Shown here in pieces: positions 51,870 through 60,538 of a DNA stretch of 64,000 nt. The notes under the pieces are model-generated. The model was not told the DNA's origin, ran no database searches, and worked only from the letters and a program-made list of their open reading frames with translations. The stretch is taken from NCBI GenBank assembly GCA_963777285.1, contig CAVZPR010000001.1:248001-312000 (forward strand), in the 5' to 3' direction. Position 1 is the stretch's first letter; every line of letters begins with the position of its first letter. The position numbers and the translations under genes were made by a program. This DNA is from JAFARE01 sp963777285 (GTDB lineage Bacteria; Chloroflexota; Dormibacteria; Aeolococcales; Aeolococcaceae).

Positions 51870-53004
51870 CCGCGGTCCGGCGGGCCAGGAGCAGCGCTCC
51901 GACGGTCGCCGGCAGCAGCGTCAGGCATCCGGCGGCCACCAGCGCCGCGGCATCCGCGGGGCCGAGCAGGTGCGTGGAGAGTCCCAGGCTCGCCGCGGCC
52001 GCAGGCATGCCCAGCTGCGCCGACGCGGCCAGGCCGGTGGCGACGCGCATGCGGCGTCCGGTGACGGCAGCGGCGGTCAGGTGCGTGAGCATCGCGGCCG
52101 CGGCGAGCGCGACCGCGAGAATGATCCGCGAGGGCGACGTGAACAACGCGCGCAGGTCGAGCTCCGCGCCCAGCAGCAGGAAGAACAGCGGCACGAAGAA
52201 CCCGTTGGCCACGCCGGTGAGCTGCAGTGCGAGGCGGTCGGGCTCGCGCAGCCGCACCAGGATCATCCCTGCCAGGAACCCCGCCACCAGCGTGCTTGCT
52301 CCGGTCCGCTCGGCGATCGCCGACAGGCCCAGCAGCAGCACCAGGGCGATGCGCACCTGCCAGGCCCAGCCGCGCTGCAGCGATTGCGCGCGCAGGTGCT
52401 GCGTCACCGCGGTGGCGCGCAGGCGGAGCGACGCGACCAGCACCAGCGCCCCGGTGGCCACGATGGCCGCGTCACCTGCGAGGGCGAGCGCGATGTTGCC
52501 GCCGCCGCTGAGCGTGAGCGGCATGATCACGACGGTCGTGGAATCAGCGATCGCGATCCAGGCAACCAGCATGGCCACGTCCGGCCCCGTGAGACCGCGC
52601 TCGCTGAGGATGGGAAATGCGATCGCCGCGGAGCTGCCGGCAATCAGCACGGCCAGCAGCGCCGGATGACCGATGCCCAGCACTGCGTCGAGGCCCAGCC
52701 CCAGAGGCACGGACGCCACCGCCACCACGGCGAACGCGACGAGGCCGCGCACGAACCCCTGCCGTATCGCCGGTGAGCCGACGTCCACGTGCGTGCCCGC
52801 GCTGAGCATGAGCATGGCGAAGCCGAGCGCGCGAAAGGCGGGAAGGGGCTGTGCCGTGGCGTCGATGACGCCGAACCCCGTGTGTCCCAGAACCACGCCT
52901 GCGGCCAGCTCGCCCACGACCACGGGCACGAGGCCGCGGCCCGCGAAGGCCAGGAGCGGGCCGGTGAGACCGGCGAGCACCAGGACGGTGAGCAGCGTGA
53001 ACAA
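51841..53004 (-). CDS. Cation/proton antiporter (CPA2-like)
   Basis: 387 residues, about eleven to twelve transmembrane helices. Family features: GELAAGVVLGHTGFGVID, GFAMLMLSAGTHVD, SSAAIAFPILSERGL, IADSTTVVIMP, TLVAGFLAGMI and FFVPLFFLLLGAELDL. This is the Na+/H+ or K+/H+ exchanger fold (KefB/MagA-like). There are no regulatory RCK domains. The start is TTG at 53004, the only one that gives a complete first helix. Divergent from the DUF2252 gene. Confidence 0.87.
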   Translation of the reverse strand: MFTLLTVLVLAGLTGPLLAFAGRGLVPVVVGELAAGVVLGHTGFGVIDATAQPLPAFRALGFAMLMLSAGTHVDVGSPAIRQGFVRGLVAFAVVAVASVPLGLGLDAVLGIGHPALLAVLIAGSSAAIAFPILSERGLTGPDVAMLVAWIAIADSTTVVIMPLTLSGGGNIALALAGDAAIVATGALVLVASLRLRATAVTQHLRAQSLQRGWAWQVRIALVLLLGLSAIAERTGASTLVAGFLAGMILVRLREPDRLALQLTGVANGFFVPLFFLLLGAELDLRALFTSPSRIILAVALAAAAMLTHLTAAAVTGRRMRVATGLAASAQLGMPAAAASLGLSTHLLGPADAAALVAAGCLTLLPATVGALLLARRTAVTPLASPSA

Positions 53005-53041
53005 CGCCGCAGATCATGCCGCGTGGGGCACCGGTGGCTGA

Positions 53042-53047
53042 TACGGT
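53042..53047 (+). promoter_or_regulatory. -10 box of the DUF2252 gene
   Basis: TACGGT, seven bases before GTG 53055. Confidence 0.4.
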
Positions 53048-53054
53048 TCGCGCC

Positions 53055-54200
53055 GTGCCACCTCGAGCTGCTCGCGAGCTCCCGGCGTTTGCCGACGCGA
53101 CCGCGGCCTTCGAGGCGTGGCTGGGCCGGCGCATGCAGGTCGTCGCCGCCGACGTCGCCTTCAAGCACGAGCAGATGGCGACCACGCCCTTCGCGTTTCT
53201 GCGCGCCACCTTTTACCGGTGGGCACAGCAGTGGCCACGCTCCTGCGCCGAGCTGGCAAGGGCGCCGCAGGTGCTCGCTGCCGGCGACGTGCACATCGAG
53301 AACTTCGGCACCTGGCGGGACAGCGAGGGGCGTCTCGTCTGGGGCGTCAACGACTTCGACGAGGCGTACCCGCTCTCGTACGCCAACGACCTGGTGCGCC
53401 TGGCCACCAGCGCGAGGCTGGCCATAGCCGTCGGAACCCTGTCGCTGACCCCGCGGCGCGCGTGCGACGCGGTGCTCGAGGGATACCGCGACGCCCTGCG
53501 CACCTCGGGGCGTGCGTTTGTGCTCGAGGAGAAGCACCCCGTGCTGCGCGGCGAGGCGGAGAGCGCGCTGCGCGATCCGGCGGTCTTCTGGCATCGCATC
53601 GAGGGGCTGCCGCGATTGGCAGCGCCGCCGCTCGCAGCGACGCAGCGCCTGTCCAGGGCGCTGCCCCGCGGTGTGCAGCCGGTCCACCTGGCGCGGCGTG
53701 CCGGCCTGGGCAGCCTGGGGCATCCGCGCGTGGTGGCGCTCGCGCTGTGGCACGGGGGTCGCCTGGCGCGCGAGGCGAAGGCGCTGGCACCCTCGGCCTG
53801 CGTCTGGGCGTCTGGCGGCGGCGGCCGGCCCGCGCTGCTCTACGACCGCGTGCTGCGCGGAGCCGTGCGCTCTCCAGACCCCTACCTGTGGGCCGATGGG
53901 CCGTGGGTGGTGCGCCGGCTGGCGCCTGACTGCTCGCGCATCGAGTTCACGACAGTCAAGACACGAACCGGCCAGGAGGATCTGCTCGGGGCGATGGGCT
54001 CCGAGATCGCGAACGTGCACCTCGGCAGCGGTCCATTGCGCGCGCGAGCCGTGCTGCGAGATCTCTCGCGGCGCGACGCCGGCTGGCTGCACGCGGGTTC
54101 GCGGGTGATGGAGGCCGCGACCCGAAAGGACTTCGACGCCTGGCGGCGAGCCGCACGAGGTGCGACCCGGGCGCGGGCTGCGCGAAGCGCGAGCGCCTGA
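53055..54200 (+). CDS. DUF2252 protein
   Basis: 381 residues. Kinase-like motifs of DUF2252 are present: MATTPFAFLRATFYRWA, AAGDVHIENFGTWRD (the HxxN loop of a phosphotransferase) and WGVNDFDEAYPLSY (the D of DFD), with VKTRTGQEDLL later. This looks like an aminoglycoside-phosphotransferase-related fold; the substrate is unknown. GTG at 53055 is chosen for the -10 box seven bases upstream; ATG at 53016 is possible. Ends four bases from the convergent glgX gene. Confidence 0.83.
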   Translation: MPPRAARELPAFADATAAFEAWLGRRMQVVAADVAFKHEQMATTPFAFLRATFYRWAQQWPRSCAELARAPQVLAAGDVHIENFGTWRDSEGRLVWGVNDFDEAYPLSYANDLVRLATSARLAIAVGTLSLTPRRACDAVLEGYRDALRTSGRAFVLEEKHPVLRGEAESALRDPAVFWHRIEGLPRLAAPPLAATQRLSRALPRGVQPVHLARRAGLGSLGHPRVVALALWHGGRLAREAKALAPSACVWASGGGGRPALLYDRVLRGAVRSPDPYLWADGPWVVRRLAPDCSRIEFTTVKTRTGQEDLLGAMGSEIANVHLGSGPLRARAVLRDLSRRDAGWLHAGSRVMEAATRKDFDAWRRAARGATRARAARSASA

Positions 54201-54204
54201 GCGG

Positions 54205-56398
54205 TCAGCCCGTCGACCGGCGGCGGAGCACCACCAGGGAGTGCGCCCGCACCGGAATGCGCTCTCGCGGCCGGTACGTCGAAGAGCCCGGCGCGACCTC
54301 GGGATCCGCGGTGTCGATCACCAGCGACCACTCGTCACCCCATCCCGGTGGCACCACCCACGTGATGTCGATCGAGCCCGTGTGCAGCAGCACCATGATG
54401 CTGTCACCCACGATGCGCTGTCCGCGCAGGTCGCGGTCCGGGATCTCGTCGCCGTTGAGGATCATCCCCAACGAGCGCTCGCTCTCGTTGAACCAGTGCG
54501 AGTCGTTGAACTCGCGTCCGTTGGGCAGGAACCAGAAGATGTCCTTGCGCCCCGAGCCGTAGATCGCCTGGCCGGAGAAGAAGCGCTTGCGCCGCAGCAC
54601 CGGCTCGGAGCGGCGGAACTCGATGACCCGCTGCACGAACTGCAGCATCCCTTCATCGACATGCGCCCAGTCCAGCCAGGAGATCTCGTTGTCCTGGCAG
54701 TACGCGTTGTTGTTCCCCTCCTGGGTGCGCCCGATCTCGTCGCCGCCGAGGATCATGGGACAGCCCTGCGACAGCAGCACCGTGGCGATGAGGTTGCGCT
54801 GCTGCCGCGCGCGCAGCTCCCCGATGTCGTGATCGTCGGTCTCACCTTCCACGCCGCAGTTCCAGGATCGGTTGTCGTCGGTGCCGTCGTGATTGCCTTC
54901 GGCGTTGCGCGCGTTGTGCTTCTGGTCGTACGAGACCAGGTCGCGAAGCGTGAAGCCGTCGTGCGCGGTGACGAAGTTGATGCTCGCCCACGGCTGCCGG
55001 CCTTCACCCTGGTAGAGGTCGCTGGAGCCGGTGAGGCGGTACGCGAGGTCGCGCACACCGGCCACCGAGCCCCGCCAGTAATCGCGCACGGAGTCACGAA
55101 AACCACCGTTCCACTCCGCCCAGCGCACCGGAAAGTTGCCCACCTGGTATCCGCCGGCACCCACGTCCCATGGTTCGGCGACCAGCTTGACCCGCGAGAG
55201 AACGGGGTCCTGGTGGATGATGTCGAAGAACGCGGAGAGACGGTCCACTTCGTAGAACTGTCGTGCCAGCGCGGCTGCGAGGTCGAACCGGAAGCCGTCG
55301 ACGTGCATCTCGGTGACCCAGTAGCGCAAGCTGTCCATGATCACCTGCAGGGTGTGCGGGTTGCGCACGTTGAAGCTGTTGCCGGTACCGGTGACGTCGA
55401 AGTAGAAGCGCGGATCCTCGTCGACCAGGCGGTAATACGCGTGGTTGTCGATGCCGCGAAAGCTCACGGTGGGGCCAAGGTGGTTGCCCTCGCCGGTATG
55501 GTTGTAGACGACGTCGAGGATCACCTCGAGGCCTGCAGCGTGCAGCGCGCGCACCATCGCCTTGAACTCGCGCACCTGCTGGCCTCCCGTGCCCCCCGCG
55601 GAGTAGCGCCCCTCGGGTGCGAAGTAGCCGATCGAAGTCGTAGCCCCAGTAGTTGACGAGACCGTTGGCCACGAGGTGTCCTGAGTCGATGAAGTGGTGC
55701 ACCGGCATCAGCTCGACGGCCGTCACCCCGAGGTTCTGCAGGTGCTCGATGGCGGCCGGGTGCGCCATGCCCGCGTACGTGCCGCGCAGCTCCTCCGGAA
55801 CCTCGGGGTGCTGTTTGGTGAACCCCTTGACGTGCGCCTCGTAGATGATCGTGTCGGCCCAGGCTGTGTTGGGACGGCGATCGTCACCCCAGGGAAAGGA
55901 GCGGTCGACGACAACGCAGCGCGGCATCGCCGGCGCCGAGTCCAGGTCGGAGGGGACGCTGTCGTCTCCGCCCAGCGCGTATCCGTAGAGTTCCGGTCCG
56001 TCCCGGAACGTTCCGGAGATGGCGAGCGCGTACGGGTCCAGGAGCAGCTTGTTGTGGTTGTAGCGCAGTCCATTGGCGGGGGAGTAGGGTCCGCGCACGC
56101 GATACGCGTAGTGCTGCCCGGGGTCGATCTTCTCGACGTACCCGTGCCATGTGAGGTCGGTGCGCTCGACCAGGTCGTACGTGGCCGTTTCGCGGCCGCC
56201 GCCGTCATACAGCACCAGCTCGACCCCTTCCGCCATCTCGGCGAAGAGCGCGAAGTTGGCGCCCTCGCCGTCCCACGTGGCCCCGAGTGGCGCGTCGACT
56301 CCCGGCCAGGCGACCAGGTGGCCGGTGGCGTCGGCCGCCGCGGGGGGCTCAGGGACCGCCACGAACGCCTCGGAAGCCGGCGATGGGCCTGATAGCAT
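54205..56398 (-). CDS. glgX: Glycogen debranching enzyme, one frameshift
   Basis: About 730 residues when the frame is restored, the size of GlgX. It hydrolyses alpha-1,6 branches of glycogen (isoamylase-type, GH13). The N-terminal frame covers the CBM48-like domain (GATWDGEGANFALFAEMAEG) and the barrel start (IYEAHVKGFT, VTAVELMPVHHF, GLVNYWGYD). The rest is read in the next frame: VILDVVYNHTGEGNHLGP, VDGFRFDLAAAL (nucleophile Asp), KLVAEPWDVGAGGY (acid Glu) and FVTAHDGFTLRDLVSY. A one-base insertion near 55635 breaks NYWGYD-S-IGYFAPEGRY. Divergent from malQ by 49 bp. Confidence 0.88.
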
Positions 56399-56447
56399 CG
56401 CGCTCAGAAATCATGATAGTGACTATCTCCAGTATGGCCTGCGCCGC

Positions 56448-58139
56448 GTGACCGCGGCGGGCCGCCCGGCGGACCCCGCGCGCTGGGGGGTCCGGACAGA
56501 GTACGTGGACGCGGTGGGGGTGCGCCGCAGGTCGGAACCGCGCGCCGTGGGCGCCGTTCTGGCCTCGATGGGCGCCGGTGCGGGGCCGCCGCCACAGGCG
56601 TTTCGGCCGCCCGCTCGCCGTGTCGCCGAGCCTTGCCACCAGCCCGCGCCGGGATGGGGATGGGCCGTGCAGCTCTACGCGCTGCGCTCGCGGGACAGCT
56701 GGGGCATCGGCGACCTCGGAGATCTGCGAGCGCTGGGGCGGTGGGCGCGGGGCCTGGGCGCGGCGATGCTGCTCCTCAATCCGTTGCATGCGGCGTTGCC
56801 CGGGACACCGCGCGAGCCGAGCCCCTACTTCCCCTCGAGCCGGGCCTTCCGCGACCCGCTGTACCTTCGCGTGGAGGACGTCCCCGGTGCCGCGGACGAG
56901 CCGCTGGTGGCGCGGCTGGGGCAGCGAGGGCGCGCGCTCAACGCGGCGCCCTCGATCGATCGCGACGCCGTGGCTGCACTGAAGGCGCGTGCGCTCGAGG
57001 CCCTGTGGGATCGCTTCACAGGCGACGAGCGCTTCACCGCGTACTGCGCGGACGAAAGCGAGCTGCTGGAGCGATACGCATGCTTCTGCGCACTGGCCGA
57101 GCGGTACGGGGATCACTGGACGTCGTGGCCGGCTCAGTTCCGGTCACCACTGGCTGTATCTCTTGCGCGCCTCCCGGCGGCGCTGCGGCCTCGCGTCGAG
57201 TATCACCGGTGGCTGCAGTGGCTGGTGGACGTGCAGCTGCAGCGCGCCTCGGCGGAGATGCCGCTGGTGCACGACATCGCGGTGGGGGTCGCCCCGGACG
57301 GCGCGGACGCGTGGATGTGGCAGGAGCTCGTGGCGCGCGCGATGCGCATCGGCGCGCCGCCCGACCGGTTCAACCCGCGTGGGCAGGACTGGGCGCTGGC
57401 ACCGTTCGACCCGCACCGGCTGCGCGAGGCGGGGTGCGCGCCGGTGCGCGAAACCCTGCGTCGCGTCATGCGCGGCGCGGCCGGCGTTCGCATCGACCAC
57501 GTGATGGGATTGTTTCGCCTCTGGTGGGTGCCCGACGGCGAGCGTCCCGACCGAGGCGCATACGTCGACTATCCGGCGGCCGACCTTCTCGAGGTGGTGG
57601 CTGCTGAGAGCCGGCGCAGCGCGTGCTACGTGGTGGGCGAGGACCTGGGGACGGTGGAGGCCGGCGTGCGGCCCGCGCTGCGTCACCGCGGCGTCCTCTC
57701 CTACCGGCTGGCGTGGTTCGAGCAGCGACCGCCACAGCGCTACCCGCGTGAGGCGCTGGCCGCCCTGAGCACCCATGACCTGCCCACGGTTGCAGGGGCG
57801 TGGACGGGCTCCGATGCGATGGAGGCCACGCAGGAGCGAGATGGTGCGGGCGGCGAGAGCGAAACCGCCCGGCGCCGCCTGCGACGCCTCACGGGGCTCC
57901 CGCGGAACGCATCCCCGGCGGCGGTGGCGGAGTCGGCGTACGCGGCGCTGGCGCGAGCGCCGTCCGTGCTGATCGCCGCGACGCTGGACGACGCGGCGCT
58001 TGCCGAACGCCGGCCGAACCTGCCCGGTGCGAGCGAGGCGCGGCACAACTGGTGCATCCCGCTGCCGCGCACCGTGGAGCAGCTGCGGCGCGATGCTGTG
58101 CCGCGCGCGATCGCGGCGCACCTTGAAGGTCACCGGTGA
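56448..58139 (+). CDS. malQ: 4-alpha-glucanotransferase
   Basis: 563 residues, GH77. It transfers glucan chains between maltodextrins. Motifs: WAVQLYALRSRDSWGIGDLGDL, PSPYFPSSRAFRDPLYL, GVRIDHVMGLFRLWWVP (Asp nucleophile), CYVVGEDLGTVEAGVRP (Glu acid/base) and ALSTHDLPTVAG. GTG 56448 is the first suitable start after the divergent region, and a TATGGC box lies nine bases upstream. The stop overlaps treY (GTGA). First gene of a three-gene alpha-glucan operon. Confidence 0.9.
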   Translation: MTAAGRPADPARWGVRTEYVDAVGVRRRSEPRAVGAVLASMGAGAGPPPQAFRPPARRVAEPCHQPAPGWGWAVQLYALRSRDSWGIGDLGDLRALGRWARGLGAAMLLLNPLHAALPGTPREPSPYFPSSRAFRDPLYLRVEDVPGAADEPLVARLGQRGRALNAAPSIDRDAVAALKARALEALWDRFTGDERFTAYCADESELLERYACFCALAERYGDHWTSWPAQFRSPLAVSLARLPAALRPRVEYHRWLQWLVDVQLQRASAEMPLVHDIAVGVAPDGADAWMWQELVARAMRIGAPPDRFNPRGQDWALAPFDPHRLREAGCAPVRETLRRVMRGAAGVRIDHVMGLFRLWWVPDGERPDRGAYVDYPAADLLEVVAAESRRSACYVVGEDLGTVEAGVRPALRHRGVLSYRLAWFEQRPPQRYPREALAALSTHDLPTVAGAWTGSDAMEATQERDGAGGESETARRRLRRLTGLPRNASPAAVAESAYAALARAPSVLIAATLDDAALAERRPNLPGASEARHNWCIPLPRTVEQLRRDAVPRAIAAHLEGHR

Positions 58140-60538
58140 GGGCGCAACCGCGAGCCACCTACCGCGTGCAGCTGCGGTCGGAGTTCGACTTCGACGAGGC
58201 GGCCGGCGTGGTCCCGTACCTGGCGGCGCTGGGCGTCAGCCACCTGTACTGCTCGCCCTACATGCAGGCCGCGCCGGGAAGCTCGCACGGCTACGACGTC
58301 GTGGATCCCACGCGCGTGAGCGAGGACCTCGGCGGCGACTCGGGGCTGCGCCGGCTCGACGCGGCCCTCGCCGCGGACGGCATGGGGCAGCTGCTCGACA
58401 TCGTGCCCAACCACATGTGCGTCAGCGATCCCGGAAACGCCTGGTGGTGGGACGTGCTGCGCCGTGGTCGCAGCAGCGACTTCGCTGCGTACTTCGACAT
58501 CGACTGGGACGCGCCGGGTGCGTGTGGCCGCGTGGTGCTCCCGCTGCTGAGCGACGACGTGGCCGCGCTGCTGCAGCGCGGCGAGCTGCAGCTCTGCGAC
58601 ACGGACGCAGGCGTGGAGCTCCACTGCGGCGAGCTGCGCTTTCCACTCCGCGAGGGGAGCGACTGCACCGGAGGTCTCTCGCAGTCGCTGCTGGACCGGC
58701 AACATTACCGGCTGGAGCTGTGGAGCTCGGGGCTGCGCCACGTCAACTACCGCCGCTTCTTCGACATCGCGTCGCTGGCGGGCCTGCGCCAGGAGAGCTC
58801 CGAGGTGTTCGACGCGACGCACGCGCGAGCTCTCGAGCTGGTGCGCGACGGCCTGGTCGACGGGCTGCGCGTGGATCACGTCGACGGGCTGCACGACCCG
58901 GCCGCGTACGCGCGACGGCTTCGCACGGCGGCGCCGGAATCGTGGGTGGTGGTGGAGAAGATCGTGAGCGGGGACGAGCATCTGCCACCGGAATGGCCCG
59001 TGGACGGCACCACCGGATACGACTTCTGCGCGCTGGTCACCTCGCTGATGGTCGATCCTGCGGGCGCCAGGGGCGTTGCCGCGGGTTACCGCCGCTGGAC
59101 CGGCGATGCCGCCGGCTTCGCGCGGCACAGCGTGTCGGCACGGCAGGACGTCCTCGCCGCATCGCTGTGCGCCGACGTGTCGCGCCTGCAGCGCGTGGCG
59201 GCGGCGGCGGGCGTCGCCGATTGCGGCGCCGAGCTGCGTGCTCTGCTGAGTGGCATGCCCGTGTACCGCGTGTACCCGCAGCAATGGCAACCACTGTCCG
59301 AAACGGGTGCGGCCGCGATCCTCGCAGCCCGGTCGGTCGCCCTCCAGACGCCCGACTGCGACCGGATCAAGCTCGACGCCCTGGTGGACCTTCTCCTGGG
59401 TAGCGGGCGTGACAGCGACGCGGGACGCGAGCTTCGCTGTCGCTTTCAGCAGGTGGCCGCAGCGGCGATGGCGAAGGGCGTGGAGGACACCGCCTTCTAC
59501 CGCTACGTGCCTTTGACCGCGCTCAACGAGGTGGGATGCGACCCCGACCGCACCACCTCGATCGACGAGTTCCATGCGGAGTGCGGGCGCCGCGCCGCAG
59601 GGTCGCAACTTGCGCTGCTGGCCACCGCCACGCACGACACGAAGCGAGGCGAGGACGCGCGGCTGCGCCTGGCGATGCTCAGCGAGATGCCCGACGCATG
59701 GCTGCGGGCGCTGCACTCATGGAGCGACCTCGCCGCCGTTCACCGCGGTGCGCGCGACATCCCGCGCGCCGTCGAGTACCTGCTCATGCAGACCCTCGTC
59801 GCGGCGCAACCAATTGACGAAGAGCGCGCATCGGCGTACATGCTGAAGGCCGCGCGTGAGGCCAAGCAGCAGACGTCGTGGCTGCAGCCCGACAGCGCAT
59901 ACGAGGCGGGGGTGGACGCATACGTGCGCGGTGTGGTAGGCGATGCCGCGATCCGTGAGCAGGTCGAGGCGTTCGTGGCGCACATGGCACCCGCGTGGCA
60001 CACCGCAGCCCTGTCGCAGGCGCTGCTCAAGCTGACGTGCCCCGGGGTGCCCGACATCTATCAAGGCTGTGAGCTGTGGGACCTTCGTCTCGTCGACCCC
60101 GACAACCGCACCCCCGTCGACTACGTGCTGCGCCGCCGGCTGCTGGCGGAGCTCGAGGGCGCGAGTGCGGCTGAGGTCATGTCGCGCTGCGCTGAGGGCA
60201 TGCCCAAGCTTCACGTGACGCTGGCGGCGCTGCGGCTGCGCGCGCGGCGACCCCAAGCATTCGCAGCAGGCTCGGCGTACCAGCCGCTGGCCGTGACCGG
60301 CCCGCGCGCCATCCACGCGGTGGCGTTCGCGCGATCCGCCGGCGACAGCGCGGACGCTGTCACGCTGGCGGTGCGCCTGCCGCACATGCTGCACGGTGAC
60401 TGGCAGGGCACGGCGGTGGAGCTGCCGCAGAGGCCGTGGCGCAACCTGCTCACCGCGTCGCTGGAGGAAGGCGGCCGCCGCGATGTGGCGGACCTGCTGC
60501 GCGACTTCCCCGTGGCGCTGCTGGAGGCTGCGGCATGA
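58136..60538 (+). CDS. treY: Maltooligosyl trehalose synthase
   Basis: 800 residues, GH13. It isomerises the reducing-end alpha-1,4 link of maltooligosaccharides to alpha,alpha-1,1, making maltooligosyl trehalose. N-terminal ATYRVQLRSEFDFDEAAGVV and YLAALGVSHLYCSPYMQAAPG are TreY hallmarks. Catalytic regions: LLDIVPNHMCVSD, GLVDGLRVDHVDGL (Asp nucleophile), WVVVEKIVSGDEHLP (Glu acid) and TTGYDF. TATHDTKRGEDARLRL near 530 is the last conserved region. Start GTG overlaps malQ, and the stop overlaps treZ (ATGA). Confidence 0.95.
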   Translation: MRAQPRATYRVQLRSEFDFDEAAGVVPYLAALGVSHLYCSPYMQAAPGSSHGYDVVDPTRVSEDLGGDSGLRRLDAALAADGMGQLLDIVPNHMCVSDPGNAWWWDVLRRGRSSDFAAYFDIDWDAPGACGRVVLPLLSDDVAALLQRGELQLCDTDAGVELHCGELRFPLREGSDCTGGLSQSLLDRQHYRLELWSSGLRHVNYRRFFDIASLAGLRQESSEVFDATHARALELVRDGLVDGLRVDHVDGLHDPAAYARRLRTAAPESWVVVEKIVSGDEHLPPEWPVDGTTGYDFCALVTSLMVDPAGARGVAAGYRRWTGDAAGFARHSVSARQDVLAASLCADVSRLQRVAAAAGVADCGAELRALLSGMPVYRVYPQQWQPLSETGAAAILAARSVALQTPDCDRIKLDALVDLLLGSGRDSDAGRELRCRFQQVAAAAMAKGVEDTAFYRYVPLTALNEVGCDPDRTTSIDEFHAECGRRAAGSQLALLATATHDTKRGEDARLRLAMLSEMPDAWLRALHSWSDLAAVHRGARDIPRAVEYLLMQTLVAAQPIDEERASAYMLKAAREAKQQTSWLQPDSAYEAGVDAYVRGVVGDAAIREQVEAFVAHMAPAWHTAALSQALLKLTCPGVPDIYQGCELWDLRLVDPDNRTPVDYVLRRRLLAELEGASAAEVMSRCAEGMPKLHVTLAALRLRARRPQAFAAGSAYQPLAVTGPRAIHAVAFARSAGDSADAVTLAVRLPHMLHGDWQGTAVELPQRPWRNLLTASLEEGGRRDVADLLRDFPVALLEAAA

